NCBI GenBank assembly: GCA_019671135.1
Contig: JAHRHY010000014.1
Coordinates: forward strand, 1,548,001-1,612,000
From: Linnemannia hyalina
Lineage: Eukaryota > Mortierellomycota > Mortierellomycetes > Mortierellales > Mortierellaceae
Direction of reading: 5' to 3'
DNA: 64,000 nucleotides
The notes under the pieces are model-generated. The model was not told the origin of the DNA, did no database searches, and was given only the letters and a program-made list of their open reading frames with translations. This document shows positions 20,789-31,380 of this stretch, piece after piece (the stretch's first letter is position 1; each line of letters opens with the position of its first letter). The position numbers were made by a program, and so were the translations under genes.

Positions 20789-21885
20789 TCTTCCATGGAA
20801 GGATTGTTGTTGGAAGAGGTTGGATTAGGTGCGAACAAAGGTGCAATATGAACCGAGTCTCCGTTTCCATCTTGAAGGCAGGGACGACATGCAATGGGGC
20901 GTAACCGTCTAGCGTTCGTGTGAATATATAGTGGTTGAGGATGTTGAATCGATTTTTTTGGTTTAACTGTGGAAGATGACGACGACGCGGTGGGTTCAGC
21001 TTTCTTGCTTTGCTGTAAGCCGAAGTAATCCACACGAGGTATTGGACGGGTCGATGAAAGAGCAGTAGGTGAGGTGGGAAAAGCATATGAAAGGGAAGGT
21101 TCGCGTGTAGACGTGTCCGCCTGCAAAGCTGTTACAAGCGCTATTGGCGGGTGTGTCTGCGGACGCGCTTGCAAAGTTGCAACCGGTGCTGTTGATGACG
21201 AGGAGGCAATTGGATGCGGTTGGGGTTGCGGAGCGATAAGCTGTGGCTGGGGCTGAGAAGGTCGTGAGGCGATACACTGTTGTTGAGTTTGAGGGGATCG
21301 TGGGGCAATAGGTCGTTGTTGAGGTTGAGGAAGTCGTGCGTTAATAGGTCGTTGTTGAGGTTGAAGGGGTCGTCGGGTAATAGGTCGCAGTTGAAGTTGA
21401 GAAGGTCGTGCGGTGATAAGTTGTTGCTGGGGTTGAGAAGGTCCTGAGGTAATAGGTCGCAGCTGAGGTTGAGAAGGTCGTGCGGCGATAAGTCGTGGTT
21501 GCGGTGCAATTGGGTCTAATTGAGATGACACGGCGTTTGGACGTTGTTGAGGTTGTGCGGAGATTGAGAGTGCCAGAAGTAGGTGTGCGTCAGAAGCGGT
21601 TGCTGCCAATAACGAACTGGTGTCTGGCTTAGGATCCACCAGTTCTGACACAAGCGACTTGCCAGGGAAAAGACGAGGAGCATGGTTAGGTAAATTGCTA
21701 ACATCTCGTAGGTTTGATATGCCGTCTGAAAGCACAGGATCAAGTGTTGGTTGTGCATGAGTCAAAGATGATTGGCCATCAGTAGTATGTCGACTCCGTT
21801 TGGAAGGTTGCGATGAGGACTCAATGGTTGTTTCGGGTTCATCTCGGTAGACTTGCAATTGTCGCTTAGATCTTCTGTGAGACAT
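20707..21885 (-). CDS. Gln/Pro-rich repeat protein (392 aa)
   Basis: Starts MSHRRSKRQLQVYRDEP at 21885. Residues about 128-220 consist of nearly eight imperfect 12-residue repeats of the type ARPSQPQLRPIT, encoded by a 36-bp tandem repeat at about 21220-21510. The basic N-terminus (RRSKR, KRSRH) could be a nuclear signal. The rest is Ser/Pro/Asn-rich and predicted disordered. No enzyme or membrane feature is seen. Its promoter exists in an inverted copy beyond its 3' end. Intronless. Function unknown. Confidence 0.6.
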   Translation of the reverse strand: MSHRRSKRQLQVYRDEPETTIESSSQPSKRSRHTTDGQSSLTHAQPTLDPVLSDGISNLRDVSNLPNHAPRLFPGKSLVSELVDPKPDTSSLLAATASDAHLLLALSISAQPQQRPNAVSSQLDPIAPQPRLIAARPSQPQLRPITSGPSQPQQQLITARPSQLQLRPITRRPLQPQQRPINARLPQPQQRPIAPRSPQTQQQCIASRPSQPQPQLIAPQPQPHPIASSSSTAPVATLQARPQTHPPIALVTALQADTSTREPSLSYAFPTSPTALSSTRPIPRVDYFGLQQSKKAEPTASSSSSTVKPKKSIQHPQPLYIHTNARRLRPIACRPCLQDGNGDSVHIAPLFAPNPTSSNNNPSMEDQALNDLAIGSNPNVSRHLSLASDGRT

Positions 21886-22163
21886 GCTGGTGAAGGAGGG
21901 AAAGAAGGGATGCGGGATTCAAGATCGGTTTGTGACGTAGAGAGTGGGTGTGTGAGAGTGAAGGCAAGCGCTATGTGTGTTGTTAAAAGAGTTAAAGTGA
22001 ACGAGCGGTGTAAGGTAGAGAGGATACAAGCGCGGTAAGTGGAGAAGGTAAGAGTGGATGAAAGATGAAAAAGGTGCAATGGGTCGACAGGCACATAACA
22101 CTGAATGGCAGCCACTGGAGTGTATGACTGGCAGCCAATCAGAATACACGAAGAACCAGCCAA

Positions 22164-22624
22164 TCAGAATACATGAGGCGACAGCCAATAAAAATCGATC
22201 ATTTTTTTTGAACTGTGTCTTGAACAGTCGGACCTGAGGGGCCACCGTGTTTTTCATTTCAGACCAGCAAAGAGCGGTAGAAACCAGGTTGATTGAGGAA
22301 ATTGTGACGCCGAATGATAAGGACACTGTCTACTAACGTCAATTTGACTCGTTTTCCTTTTTTCGTGATTTCTTATACTGATACTTTCTCGCATGGTTCC
22401 CCCTCCCTCAATTCTCATATTTGTTACTGTCGCTCGAAGATGTTTGTTATTACAAGAGTTGGGGGGGTATGTTGGCTGTTTCTACCTATGTGAAAGTAGC
22501 ATTGGGCATCGAGCGACGACCGTCACGTCTGTGTCCATAAAAAATTAAGGTCGTCCAGGCACAAAGTCCTCTACCAGCGAACGCAGATCACCAAAAAAAA
22601 TCAGCTTCCGAATCCGCTCCATCC
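22164..22624. other. Intergenic region
   Basis: No gene or RNA recognised. ATTCTGATTGGCTGG-like units recur at about 22130-22190 just outside the promoter arm. Confidence 0.3.
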
Positions 22625-22867
22625 TTACATGTTGTTTCCACCACCGACGACAACGACAATAACAACGACAAAAACGACAACGATGGGTGCTGAGGGAGGA
22701 GGAGTAGGAGGGATGGAGACGGGCCTCGGCAGCACGACAGGGACAGGAGGAGGTGTCAATCCAATTGGGTCAGGGATGTCCGTGTGATCAATGACTTTAT
22801 CGGACATCAGGTCTCCGATCTCGGGTAGAGGCTGGTAGGTAATGGATGCGTGTCTTCTTGCGGCCAT
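22625..22867 (-). CDS. Small orphan protein with VID motif and hydrophobic tail (80 aa)
   Basis: Starts MAARRHASITYQPLPE at 22867, followed by MSDKVIDHTDIPDPI, which aligns with the protein at 19921. The middle is Pro-rich. Residues about 60-77 are a run of Val/Ile/Phe followed by GGG, which could be a C-terminal membrane anchor; the paralog lacks it. The hydrophobic tail is encoded by a GTC/GTT-rich low-complexity stretch, so repeat expansion may have created it. Function unknown. Confidence 0.45.
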   Translation of the reverse strand: MAARRHASITYQPLPEIGDLMSDKVIDHTDIPDPIGLTPPPVPVVLPRPVSIPPTPPPSAPIVVVFVVVIVVVVGGGNNM

Positions 22868-23680
22868 GACAAAGAATGGGTATGGTTTGTCTGTGTAGTG
22901 TGAGGAAGAGATGTAAGTGGTAAGGGCGTGTAGAGTTTGGTGTTGTGGGCAGAGAAAAGATGGGCGATGTGATGTGTGTTGATGGAGAGGACATGATTGT
23001 AAAATCAAAAAAGAGAGAAAAGCCCGTTCGTTTTAAAGCAAACGATAAGGGGCAAGGCGAAGTGCAAAGTCCAACTCAACTCGGACCATCTGAACAATTG
23101 AACAATTCTACGCATACCATTTTAGATCCCCGATGCCCAAGCACAACTTTGTGTAATTTATCACAACCGGTCACATTACACCTACTAGTAGTAGTCAGTT
23201 GCCTTTGGAGAGTGAAGAGCAAAATGATCGTCTGTGGAGTGATTTGAGGAATGAGATAAAGGGCAGAGTCTGCCAAGGAGAGTGACGAAGAGGAGGTGAA
23301 TGAGAAACGAAGAACAAATGGGTGAAATGAGTCAGAGGAGGAATGATTTGAATGTTCGCTAGTGTGGAGTCCAATGGTATACGGTCAATGTGAGGGTACA
23401 CTGACTAGTGATGTGTGTGTGTGTGCCGACCAACCCGGATACCAACTATGGTATATAAGTATATAGTTCCATGAGACATTCTTCTTCCACCGTCTCTTTC
23501 AATATCTTCTCCTGATCACCGATGAAGAACATTGCTGTCCACTTTTGAAAGCCTGCCGATCATTCCCTGGATAGTTGTACAAATGGAAGTATCGGTGGGG
23601 GAACGGATATGGATGTTACAGATATCCCTCACGTGTGCAACTATCCCGCTACTCAAAGAGGATGGACGGGGTGGGAAATG
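22868..23680. other. Intergenic region with an orphan promoter
   Basis: A TATATAAG-type box at about 23450-23458 on the + strand is followed 60-70 bp later by ATGAAGAACATTGCTGTCCA. This gives only an eight-codon frame, MKNIAVHF. It looks like the promoter and first codons of a decayed secreted-protein gene. No other content recognised. Confidence 0.25.
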
Positions 23681-23832
23681 CTTAGAAGCTCGCCTAGAAT
23701 ACACTGCATCATTTATAGCAATGAGAGGCTTTATGTTGTGAGAAACTATGTACAGCTTAGAAGCTCGTTTAGAATACACTGCATTACTTCATAGCAATGA
23801 GAGACTTTAATGTTGTGAGAAACTATGTACAG
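23681..23832. repeat. Two-copy tandem duplication of about 76 bp
   Basis: 23681-23755 and 23756-23832 are near copies: both begin cttagaagctcg, contain tagaatacactgcat and agcaatgagag, and end gagaaactatgtacag. The duplication lies just beyond the stop codon of the secreted-protein gene on the other strand. Confidence 0.85.
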
Positions 23833-23857
23833 ACATGTCAAGATTTAAATCCTAGAT

Positions 23858-24611
23858 TTAACATCTAAGTGGCCAGGGACATCTAATTGGTGGTGGTCTA
23901 ACGTCAATAATATGTTGGCACCTGCCACTAATACACTGATGTTCTGGCTTGCAACATTCATTGCCTGGATCATATCGATTGGATGGTGTCGATGAGTTAG
24001 CTTACGAAAATAACAAAAGCAGAGAGTAGAACAAGAACAGGAATGGGCAACGGATTTACCACAAGCTTTTGGTCTGTCAAGGGGACAACGAAGACAAAAA
24101 CCATCACCGGTGCACCCAAAGTTGTCCTGTAATTATAGAAACGTGTTAACAGGAATAGGGCAAGGCAGTTGACTTTGGTTCCCACTACAATTAATATTAC
24201 AAACTCACCTTGCAGCACTGAACTTTACACTCATAGGGATAATAGACAGAACATGGACGGCAGGTGCCATCAGCATTGCACCCGTAGTTTTTCTGTAATT
24301 ACAAAAACGTGTTAGCATGAATGAAGAGGCACACTTGACATTGCTACACCATTAAATAAAATATCCGGACTCACCGAGCAGCACCACAGTGTACCACACG
24401 CATAGGGATATTCAGGTTTGGTACATGCTTGCATCGTCACGTTAGCACCATCGAGCCCAAGGGCAGCATCACTGACCCCAAGGGGGGCGACATCATTGGC
24501 CCTGAGGTCAGTCTCATCCTTGGCGACTTTTCCCGGAAGTCCATCCGTGGTCTGTAGGACCCCGACGGCAAAAACAAGGGGGATCAGAGTGACAAGGGGG
24601 TTGGATCGCAT
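23858..24611 (-). CDS. Secreted cysteine-rich protein made of three repeated modules (164 aa, four exons)
   Basis: Spliced model on the minus strand: exons 24611-24375, 24292-24209, 24126-24060 and 23964-23858. Donors are GTGAGT, GTGAGT and GTAAAT; acceptors end TTACAG, TTACAG and CCAG, with CTAAC/TTAAC branch-like sites. Phases agree throughout. The protein starts MRSNPLVTLIPLVFAVGVLQ, a signal peptide, then has a pro-like acidic stretch and three modules of the form C-x3-CC-x4/5-GC/QC-x3-G-x-C. They are CGTLWCCSKNYGCNADGTC, CKVQCCKDNFGCTGDGFC and CGNECCKPEHQCISGRC, and a C-terminal PWPLRC ends the chain. Introns 1 and 2 are both 82 nt and share TAACACGTTT..TAATTACAG, so exon and intron were duplicated together. 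TATA-like TATATAA (minus strand) lies near 24751-24758, 140 bp upstream. Family not recognised; probably a small disulfide-rich extracellular protein. Confidence 0.75.
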
Positions 24612-25329
24612 GTTGATAAGATGAAGAACAAAGATAAAGATGTCTGGTAAAAGGATCAAGAAAGCCTCTCTATATGGTTGTTAGTGTTTAGTGTTGTGGT
24701 GTTAGTGTGGAGTATTGTGAGATTGAATTCAAAATGCGTGAGTGGTGGCTTTATATAGGAAGGGAGAAGGAAAGAGCTGTGTTTACAGAGGCTCGCAGGA
24801 GCAAGTGTTCCCCCGACTGTGTGTCGGGGAGGAACCTACTGTAGACCCACAGCACTGACCCTGCATTTGACTCCAGGCGCAAGACTTACGAGAATCTGGG
24901 TCAAGAACGTGGAGGGGTGTTCTGTGAGGTGTGGTGGCTCTTGCGACAGTATTTGTGATGGTTGTTGCAGTAGTAGTTGTGAGTGTTGAGAGTGCTGTTG
25001 CGAGTTTAGAGACTTAGGTTTGGATCAGATGTGTGTTGGTTCAGATGAGAGAGGGAGTTGCAGGTGTGGTATGATGGCGTTTATATAGGTGACAAAATAA
25101 CTGCACGAATGGTTCTGTAGGGTTCTCGAAAGATGTGCGTGCATTGTGTGGTGTGCGTACATCATGTTTGCGGTGCGGCGATTGGGGTGTAGGATCAGGC
25201 GGCAAGATTTGACAGGCTACACATGCAAGACGAATATGACCAGTTGTGTTTAAAGCATGGACGCCCGACGGCATATGGCCAGGTGGGAAGGTGCACCCAA
25301 TGGTGGATCCAAAATGAGGGTGTCGCTAT
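24612..25329. other. Promoter region and a second, gene-less promoter copy
   Basis: After the TATA box at 24751-24758 the sequence continues to a second minus-strand TATATAA at about 25080-25088, again preceded by GT-rich leader sequence. Only a short Cys-containing frame (MQGQCCGS..) lies between. A hairpin CCCCGAC..GTCGGGG stands at about 24812-24830. This may be the remnant of an upstream paralog of the secreted gene. Confidence 0.3.
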
Positions 25330-25880
25330 CACAACATCCGGCCACTATCCAAAATGTCGTGGTCAGGCCCTAGGCCTTGCAGGTGGTCTGGGTACAGTAA
25401 AATTTTAACCCCTTTTCCAATTATTGGTTATTGGCTAGAGACACCACCAAAGGAGAGTTCCAGTCATGGGATCTGCAAGTCTAGGTGGTCTAGTGCAACA
25501 GATATTGCTTTACCTTCTTTCTCCTCTTGCATCTAAGCACTGCTTAATTTTAGCTCGTCTCTAAAATGGTTGGAATGTTTCAGCCGTGGGAACTGCTAGG
25601 TGGCCTGGGCACAACTTAATTTAAGCTCTTCTTTTGATTAACTGAATAGTCACTGCACCACAGGGGGAACCAGGCATAGGATCAGGAGTCTTTGCATACG
25701 GCGATTTAAGCTCCTTCCATCATTGGCTGGGTACCCCCTACACAGACCGCTTCTGTCACAAGAGCAGTCAGTAATGGGGCTGGGTGGTCTAGTAGTAGCC
25801 TAATTGCGAGCCTCTCCTATGATTGGCGGGGTAGCCATTGCACCACCAGATAATGTTCCAATCATGAGAGCGTAGTACCG
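25330..25880. repeat. Degenerate tandem repeat, units of about 100 bp
   Basis: Related units recur near 25375, 25480, 25590 and 25780. Each combines gtcatggg/ccgtggga, then AGGTGGTCTRG, a ttaa..agctc/cctctcc pyrimidine stretch, attggctgg/attggcggg and caccacca. Divergence between units is high. No ORF or known family fits. Confidence 0.5.
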
Positions 25881-25939
25881 GGTAGTGATCTGAGGGTTTC
25901 TACCACTTAAGGGGTCTGACCCTTTTTTTGGAAACATGA

Positions 25940-26052
25940 CATTACCCGGATTCGAACCCAGCATTATCCCTTTGCCATTTGACCTTGCTTTACGGCGTGA
26001 ACAAAAAACGCAGGAGCGCAATAACTGCGACAATCAAATGGCAAAAGGGATA
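25940..26052. repeat. Fold-back sequence with tRNA-like box B
   Basis: tatccctttgccatttga (about 25965-25983) and tcaaatggcaaaagggata (about 26034-26052) are inverted copies about 50 bp apart. Beside them the minus strand reads GGGTTCGAATCCGGG, a match to an RNA polymerase III box B with an imperfect T-stem. No anticodon arm, A box or paired acceptor stem is found, so this is at best a tRNA-derived (SINE-like) relic. Confidence 0.35.
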
Positions 26053-26995
26053 TATAGTATTCACTTGGACAGCACCATGTCTGTATGGGAAATGTCTCTA
26101 CTAAATACCGAATAGCTATGAAGCTCTAATGCACTTATGCTTTTCCCTTGGTGTTTGATTCTACCTATTCTTAGCCTTCAAGTGTTTAATTCTCATTATG
26201 CACACTCAGCCCGCTGCTGCGTGATGTCGGGCCAAGGCCTAATGAAGAGATGAATGTAAGGTGTGCGCAGAGAGAAAGAGAATGTAGGTAACGAATGTCA
26301 TTTATTGATTTAGCTTGGCAACTTGAGCCATACTACGTGGGGTGATCTTGCAGAGCGGAAAGGCTTTGTGAGGTTCCTGCTGATGTTAATTTCAAATATT
26401 GGAAGAGATAGATCCATTGCAGACGGATTTTAAGCATCGTGGTATTGTACGCAGTAGAGACGCTCTGTCGCGTCGATCTGCTGAGATTAAGCCATATGTT
26501 GTAAAGATTTTTTCGAAAGAACAAGATCTCTTTTTTTCTCTTTCTTTCTGGGCGCAAAGGGCATTTCAACATATACCTTGGAGCAAGGATAACTGGCTTG
26601 TAGCAGCCAAGCGTTCATTGCGACATTGATTTTTGATCCTTTGTTGCACAAGGAACAGCACGAAGGAGAAAAAAAAGCAATTTGCGCGAGAAAACAGTGA
26701 TCATGCCACTTCATACTTGTTTCACGGGAAACAGTGAAGGGAGGGAAACGAAAAACAGATGAGTTCCTCAATGACATGAATAACACATGGCACAAGTACA
26801 GTATTTAAACAACCACTACTGAAGTCTGCAGCTAATCGTTCATGTTTAATACAGATTGTACTACCTCATGGAGGTTATTACAAAGATCCATAAATGAAAA
26901 ATAAACATCGTTTTCGGTGACATAGAGCATTTCAGTTGGGTGATCCCAACTAACATAATAATCGTAAAGATTTTAACATAATAATCGTAAAGATT

Positions 26996-27796
26996 TTAAT
27001 ATGACGTATCACTCTCGTATTTATCGTCGTCTGTCATAGCTGATTTGACATCGTCCACAATGAATGCTGGTAGTTCACCGATGGTCAAAGGCGCTGATTG
27101 CTTCGTTCGATGTATGCAACATCTTTCCGTATATCCCTTACTGAAAACAGCGTAGCGTATCGTGGCATCTATGCATGCTACCTGTCCGTTCATAGTGTAG
27201 AAGCCGGGCTTGAGAGTCCTCGAGGTCGCCTTGTTCTTTGTTGAATGGCCTGAACAACACCAAGCCTGGGTGTCTCCGCTGTGAATATCGTAGCATTCAC
27301 TTCTCCCCGGCTCAAGGGCCTCCATCAAGAGCTTCAGACACTTGGCGTATATTTCGTCAGTGAGAGTTCCATGCTTTAGGGCCTCGGAGGCAATCATCAG
27401 GCATATGGGTACGTTCGTAATGAGCGCGATGATCCTGTCACTGATGTAGGTCCTGTAGGCGTCGACCTCATAGTAGTCGGCAATGGATAAGATCTCGAAC
27501 AAAACCGGCAAGTAGGAACCGGTATATGGCTTGTTGTAGTAAATGTAGGCCATGAACTCGCGAAATGCCTCAAGACTGTATTGTGTAGACAGATCAACAA
27601 CGCCTGTTGCAGCTTCCTGCATTGAAGACTCCAGCATGGTCTTGAACACAGAAGAACGCTTTTTGACCAGAAACGAGATAATCTTGAGCTGCTTGCCATC
27701 CTTAAGCTTGACAAGTATGTCGCCCTCATCGGAGGCCAGCAAGTCTTTGTAGACTGCAAATATATCTGACATGTCCCAAGGGTCTATGTTGTTCAT
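26996..27796 (-). CDS. BTB/POZ domain protein (266 aa)
   Basis: Starts MNNIDPWDMSDIF at 27796. Residues about 20-125 read as a BTB/POZ fold: GDILVKLKDGKQLKIISFLVKK.. with the typical strand-strand-helix start, RSSVFKTMLESSMQE, then LEAFREFMAYIYYNKPY and LFEILSIADYYEVD. A BACK-like helical stretch follows. The C-terminal third (Cys/His-containing, TERCCIHRTK..) matches nothing I know. BTB domains mediate dimerisation and recruit substrates to Cul3 ubiquitin ligases; that role here is by analogy. Intronless. A 23-bp tandem duplication (aacataataatcgtaaagatttt) lies just past the stop. Confidence 0.75.
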   Translation of the reverse strand: MNNIDPWDMSDIFAVYKDLLASDEGDILVKLKDGKQLKIISFLVKKRSSVFKTMLESSMQEAATGVVDLSTQYSLEAFREFMAYIYYNKPYTGSYLPVLFEILSIADYYEVDAYRTYISDRIIALITNVPICLMIASEALKHGTLTDEIYAKCLKLLMEALEPGRSECYDIHSGDTQAWCCSGHSTKNKATSRTLKPGFYTMNGQVACIDATIRYAVFSKGYTERCCIHRTKQSAPLTIGELPAFIVDDVKSAMTDDDKYESDTSY

Positions 27797-28900
27797 CTTT
27801 AAAATGATTATAAGAGAAAAAGTGAGATTGAGAGCATACTATTGATAGCTACATCGAACAGCATTCAAGATATATTACCTTGCTTATGAATGACAGGTCC
27901 AAAGCGAGAGACGAAACCAGCTCAGGTACTTTATGTATGGACAGCGGTGTGATTAGACTTGGAGAGTGGAGCTACGTTGAGAAGAGACCATGGGAAAAAA
28001 AGATAAGAATGTGAGACTGATACAGACCTGATAGTAGACAGCCAAGCACAAAGGAAACAAACCAGTGAGATGAGTATAAATACCTATCCTGTACGCAGGT
28101 GAAGAGTACGGATGATATTGAGCAGGAAACGAGGATAAGGCGGACTGATGGTCGAACAAATAGAGGGGAAAGGAACGGGTTAAGTTTGACGAGGAAAGAG
28201 AATGGAGAGAAAGTGAGAAAAAGAGGAAAACATAGCCAAGAAGGAAAGAAAGAGAAGAAAGGGCCAGGAAGCGAAGGCAAACAAGAAAGACGTGGTGACT
28301 CGTATACCCCTTTTTTTCAAAGGACCCGTGAAATCTTCTTTTGTTCATGTTGCACAAGCCACGAGCCATGCACTGGCCTTCATTTTGCAACACTCGATCT
28401 TGCTGGACTTAATACGCCCCAATTGATGTAATGGGGTAGCTGATTTGTGGCAGCCAAGCGTCGTGAGGCAGGTTAGTTTTACCCTACTGATGGAATGTTG
28501 TTGCAATAGTAATTGAACTTCTGGTCCCAGTCTTGCACCTGTGTCCCATCTTGTTTCACGTATAAATAGTCCACTCCTCGCCATTTCTTTGTCCTCTGGC
28601 TAACAATTAAGCTATTCCTTGTTCTTTTTCTTCACATTGGCCCACACACTTCTACACACTTTCCTCTGTCCTCGCAGCAAAGACCTCCGCATGGAATACG
28701 TTATACTGGAATCTGATCAGTAGCGGAAATTTCGTAAAAGTGCCTTCGTGGTTCACTCAAACACCTTATGTTGATGTAGCATTGCTACAAAGTGGATATA
28801 GCTCTTAACGATCGAAAAAAATCATAGTACAATCCATTTTGTGGATGGTTTAGCAAGTGCCTTTTATTTGCCATGCAAGACAGGTCACAATAACCGCTCT
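27797..28900. other. Intergenic region
   Basis: Pyrimidine-rich on the minus strand at 27960-28320, consistent with the leader of the BTB gene or with none. No further gene, RNA or repeat recognised; short frames here have biased composition. Confidence 0.3.
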
Positions 28901-31380
28901 TCAATCAGCACCGTCGTCGTGGTCGCAGTCGTTATGTTTATCCTTCTTGGATGGCGAGAAGAGGATAAACGAGTCGGACCTCTTTTTGGGGGGTGGAGTA
29001 GAAGGGAGCGCAGGTGAAAAAGCAAGATCGTCGTCGTCGCCACCTTCGAATGGACTTGAAGGCGTCTTCGCCAAGACATCCTGAATATCGATTGCGTAAC
29101 GCCTCAGGTGCTCCTATTGCGAGTTTAGTGACAAATATGGCAGCAGCCCATCTAAACCATGTTACAGCCACGTCTCGAGGTAATCTTAGAACAAAACACC
29201 TATAGTCAAACTTGTCTAAATGCATAACCCTGCCGACAATATTGCTATGCATTTGGAGAGGTTATGCGATTTGACAGTGGAGACCATGAAGATTCGCCTG
29301 CAACTCTGAAAGCTGGGTCCGACATTTTGAGAGATTATGCGTATTGGGAGTATGCAAAAACAGAAGTTTGACAGTATCCGAAATGCCATAAGCGTTAAGA
29401 TGGCATCACCCTGAAGGAAAGACTTGAGCTCCGTCACTTGAGAAGGCAGCGAAATCCCTTTGGCTGTCGCTCGGCCAACACCCAGTACGTCTTCATACCG
29501 CCTTAAGGTGTAAAAACCTACACTCAGACCTTGCCCTTCCGCGATAATTGGATAGCTGTGTTCGATATTCAAGCCGTGCGTCTCGAGGTCCATCATGATA
29601 GCCGCGTTCAATCGAACAGATTTATTCTGTTGCCTCTGTAGCATCTGCTTAGTAGCCTGGGACGACTTGAACTCGAAAATAGCAATCTCTTGCTTCCACT
29701 CATTTCGAACCTGGATCCGGGTGGATATATCAATCTTGCGTCCGCAGGGTGTCGACGTTGTAGATCCATAAGCCTGCTCCGCAGCTTGACGTGCACGTGC
29801 ACTGGCCTTAGACGCCAACTCGCCGCTATATGAAACAAAAATAGGTAGAGGGCATGTTCAGTTATCTTTTATATGAAAGCTATCGAACTATTCAATATGG
29901 GCAAGTCATATACTTACGGGATGGCTCTCATTGATGTGTCATGGAGAAGGATATTGAGCAGCGTTGTCCATGCCGAGACAAAAACGTGCTCCGATGTTGG
30001 TGGTACAAACACCTTGAGCTCGATCCAAAGAACAATTTGCTGGACGACTTGAAGTGTTATATACCTGGCCTTCGCCTCCTGTGTCTTCTTTGAGCTCGCC
30101 GTTTCACTCAGCAGTTGCCACATTTTCTGCTGCAGGTTGACAAAGTCGGGTTCACTGTACTGGTCCTTGTCCAAATTGGAGTAGAGCGCCTTGAGCAAGG
30201 TAGCAAGCACATCCTTGGCTGCCGTGTGGATCTGCGACTCGGGGCCAACAGAAGACAGAGGAAACCCCATCATGATCTTTTTGGAAAGGCGGAAGCGCCG
30301 TGCATCTGGTGACAGCGTATTGATAATGCCAGAAAGTAACACCCTAAGGAGAAAAAAAGAGCACAATGTTAGCAAGAACGACTCGGTTGTCATTCTGCCT
30401 CATTACCTCTTACTAAGCAAGAAGTTGGCTTGCAGGACATCCTTTTTCGCTTCGACAGGGCCGGATTCCTTCAATTTCAGAAGTGTCGCATTATATAGCT
30501 CTTCTTGATTCGTAGATGGTCCTCCGGGAGCAAATGACGGTAACGATGCAGACTTGTTCTTGACCTACACCAAAAAGAGAGGGGGAGCTGCAGTGTTAGC
30601 ATGGTAGCTTGAGTAGTCATTACCAAGGGACGGAAAAGATGACTTCTAATACCTTCTGAAAGACATATGCGATAAGGTCATGAAATGGAGAAGCATTTGC
30701 GCCGGTCGGGACAACAATCTGTACCTCCGGTGAGGACTCAAGATCTACAACATCATTCAAAAACGTCGGATTAAATACAAGTATTAGATACCAAACATAA
30801 CATCACTTTCAGTTAACGAGAAATACACTCGCGCTCACCGCCTCCGTCTGAATCGTCGTCTTCGGGGTCTTGAGGAAAATCATCTTCAACATATTGATCT
30901 TAAAAATAGGAATAGAGGTTAGTCGCGAATGGCATGGTGTAGCAGGACGTTCAGGTAAAAATTCGCTAAAATAAAAACATCCTACCTTCAATCATTCCGA
31001 TGGTGGGTGTTGTTGAGACGTCCGCGTGAATCGCCGAGAAGCCATTCGCGGACACAGTAAGCGATGCGCGTTGAGCCATGACAGCTGTCCTCTTTGCAAC
31101 GGTTTCGCAAGGACCATTGAGTTCCTTGTCTGCTAGTTTCTTGTCCCATGACGACCAGAATTCAGCCATTCGTGTCGCCACAAAGTCGTCATAGACTTCT
31201 CTCAAGCGTCGACGTCGTCCCCGCTTTCAACTTGGGCAAGTTTAGCGGGCCCTCATATCGTGACATAGCTAGCTCCTTGTTGGTAAGATGGAACCTTTTG
31301 ACGAATGACGAGAACGAAACACGCTCCCTCCGTTGACCGTTGATTTCCTTGATATCACTGGCCCACGAGAAGTACTCCAT
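28901..31380 (-). CDS. PD-(D/E)XK-nuclease-like protein, multi-exon, possibly broken
   Basis: Exons on the minus strand: 31380-30986, 30898-30839, 30744-30653, 30564-30407, 30343-29918, 29825 to about 29380, and 29113-28901. Five introns have clean GT..AG ends (61-106 nt) and matching phases. The exon 6-7 junction shows a good acceptor (AATAG at 29114) but no GT donor, leaving about 270 nt unexplained, and exon 1 needs a one-base frame change near 31210. The N-terminal part is helical. Exon 6 has GRKIDISTRIQVRNEWKQE followed by IAIFEFKS, i.e. D-x(n)-E-x-K as in PD-(D/E)XK nucleases. The C-terminus is acidic and Ser/Pro-rich (PFEGGDDDDLAF.., PPKKRSDSF). The exact family is not known to me. It may be a decaying gene or a correct gene with assembly errors. 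Confidence 0.6.

Larger units (their letters stand above)
20478..22163. repeat. Inverted duplication of a promoter/leader flanking a gene
   Basis: The stretch 20478-20686 on the + strand matches the reverse complement of about 21886-22163. Both read gctggttc..cgtgtg..ggctgcca, then attgcac..ctttttcatc, then cactcttaccttct, acttaccgcgcttgtat and ctctacgtcacaaaccg, up to an ATG (20687 and 21885). The arms face inward and are diverged by small indels. Each therefore drives its own ATG toward the other. It could be two paralogous promoters after inverted gene duplication, or terminal inverted repeats of a small element; no target-site duplication was recognised. Confidence 0.7.

Noticed and set aside
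24811..24832. Helitron 3' hairpin at CCCCGAC..GTCGGGG
   Set aside because: No CTRR end at the expected distance on either strand and no Helitron sequence nearby.
25940..25965. tRNA gene
   Set aside because: Only a box B-like T-arm with a mismatch; no anticodon arm or matching acceptor stem.
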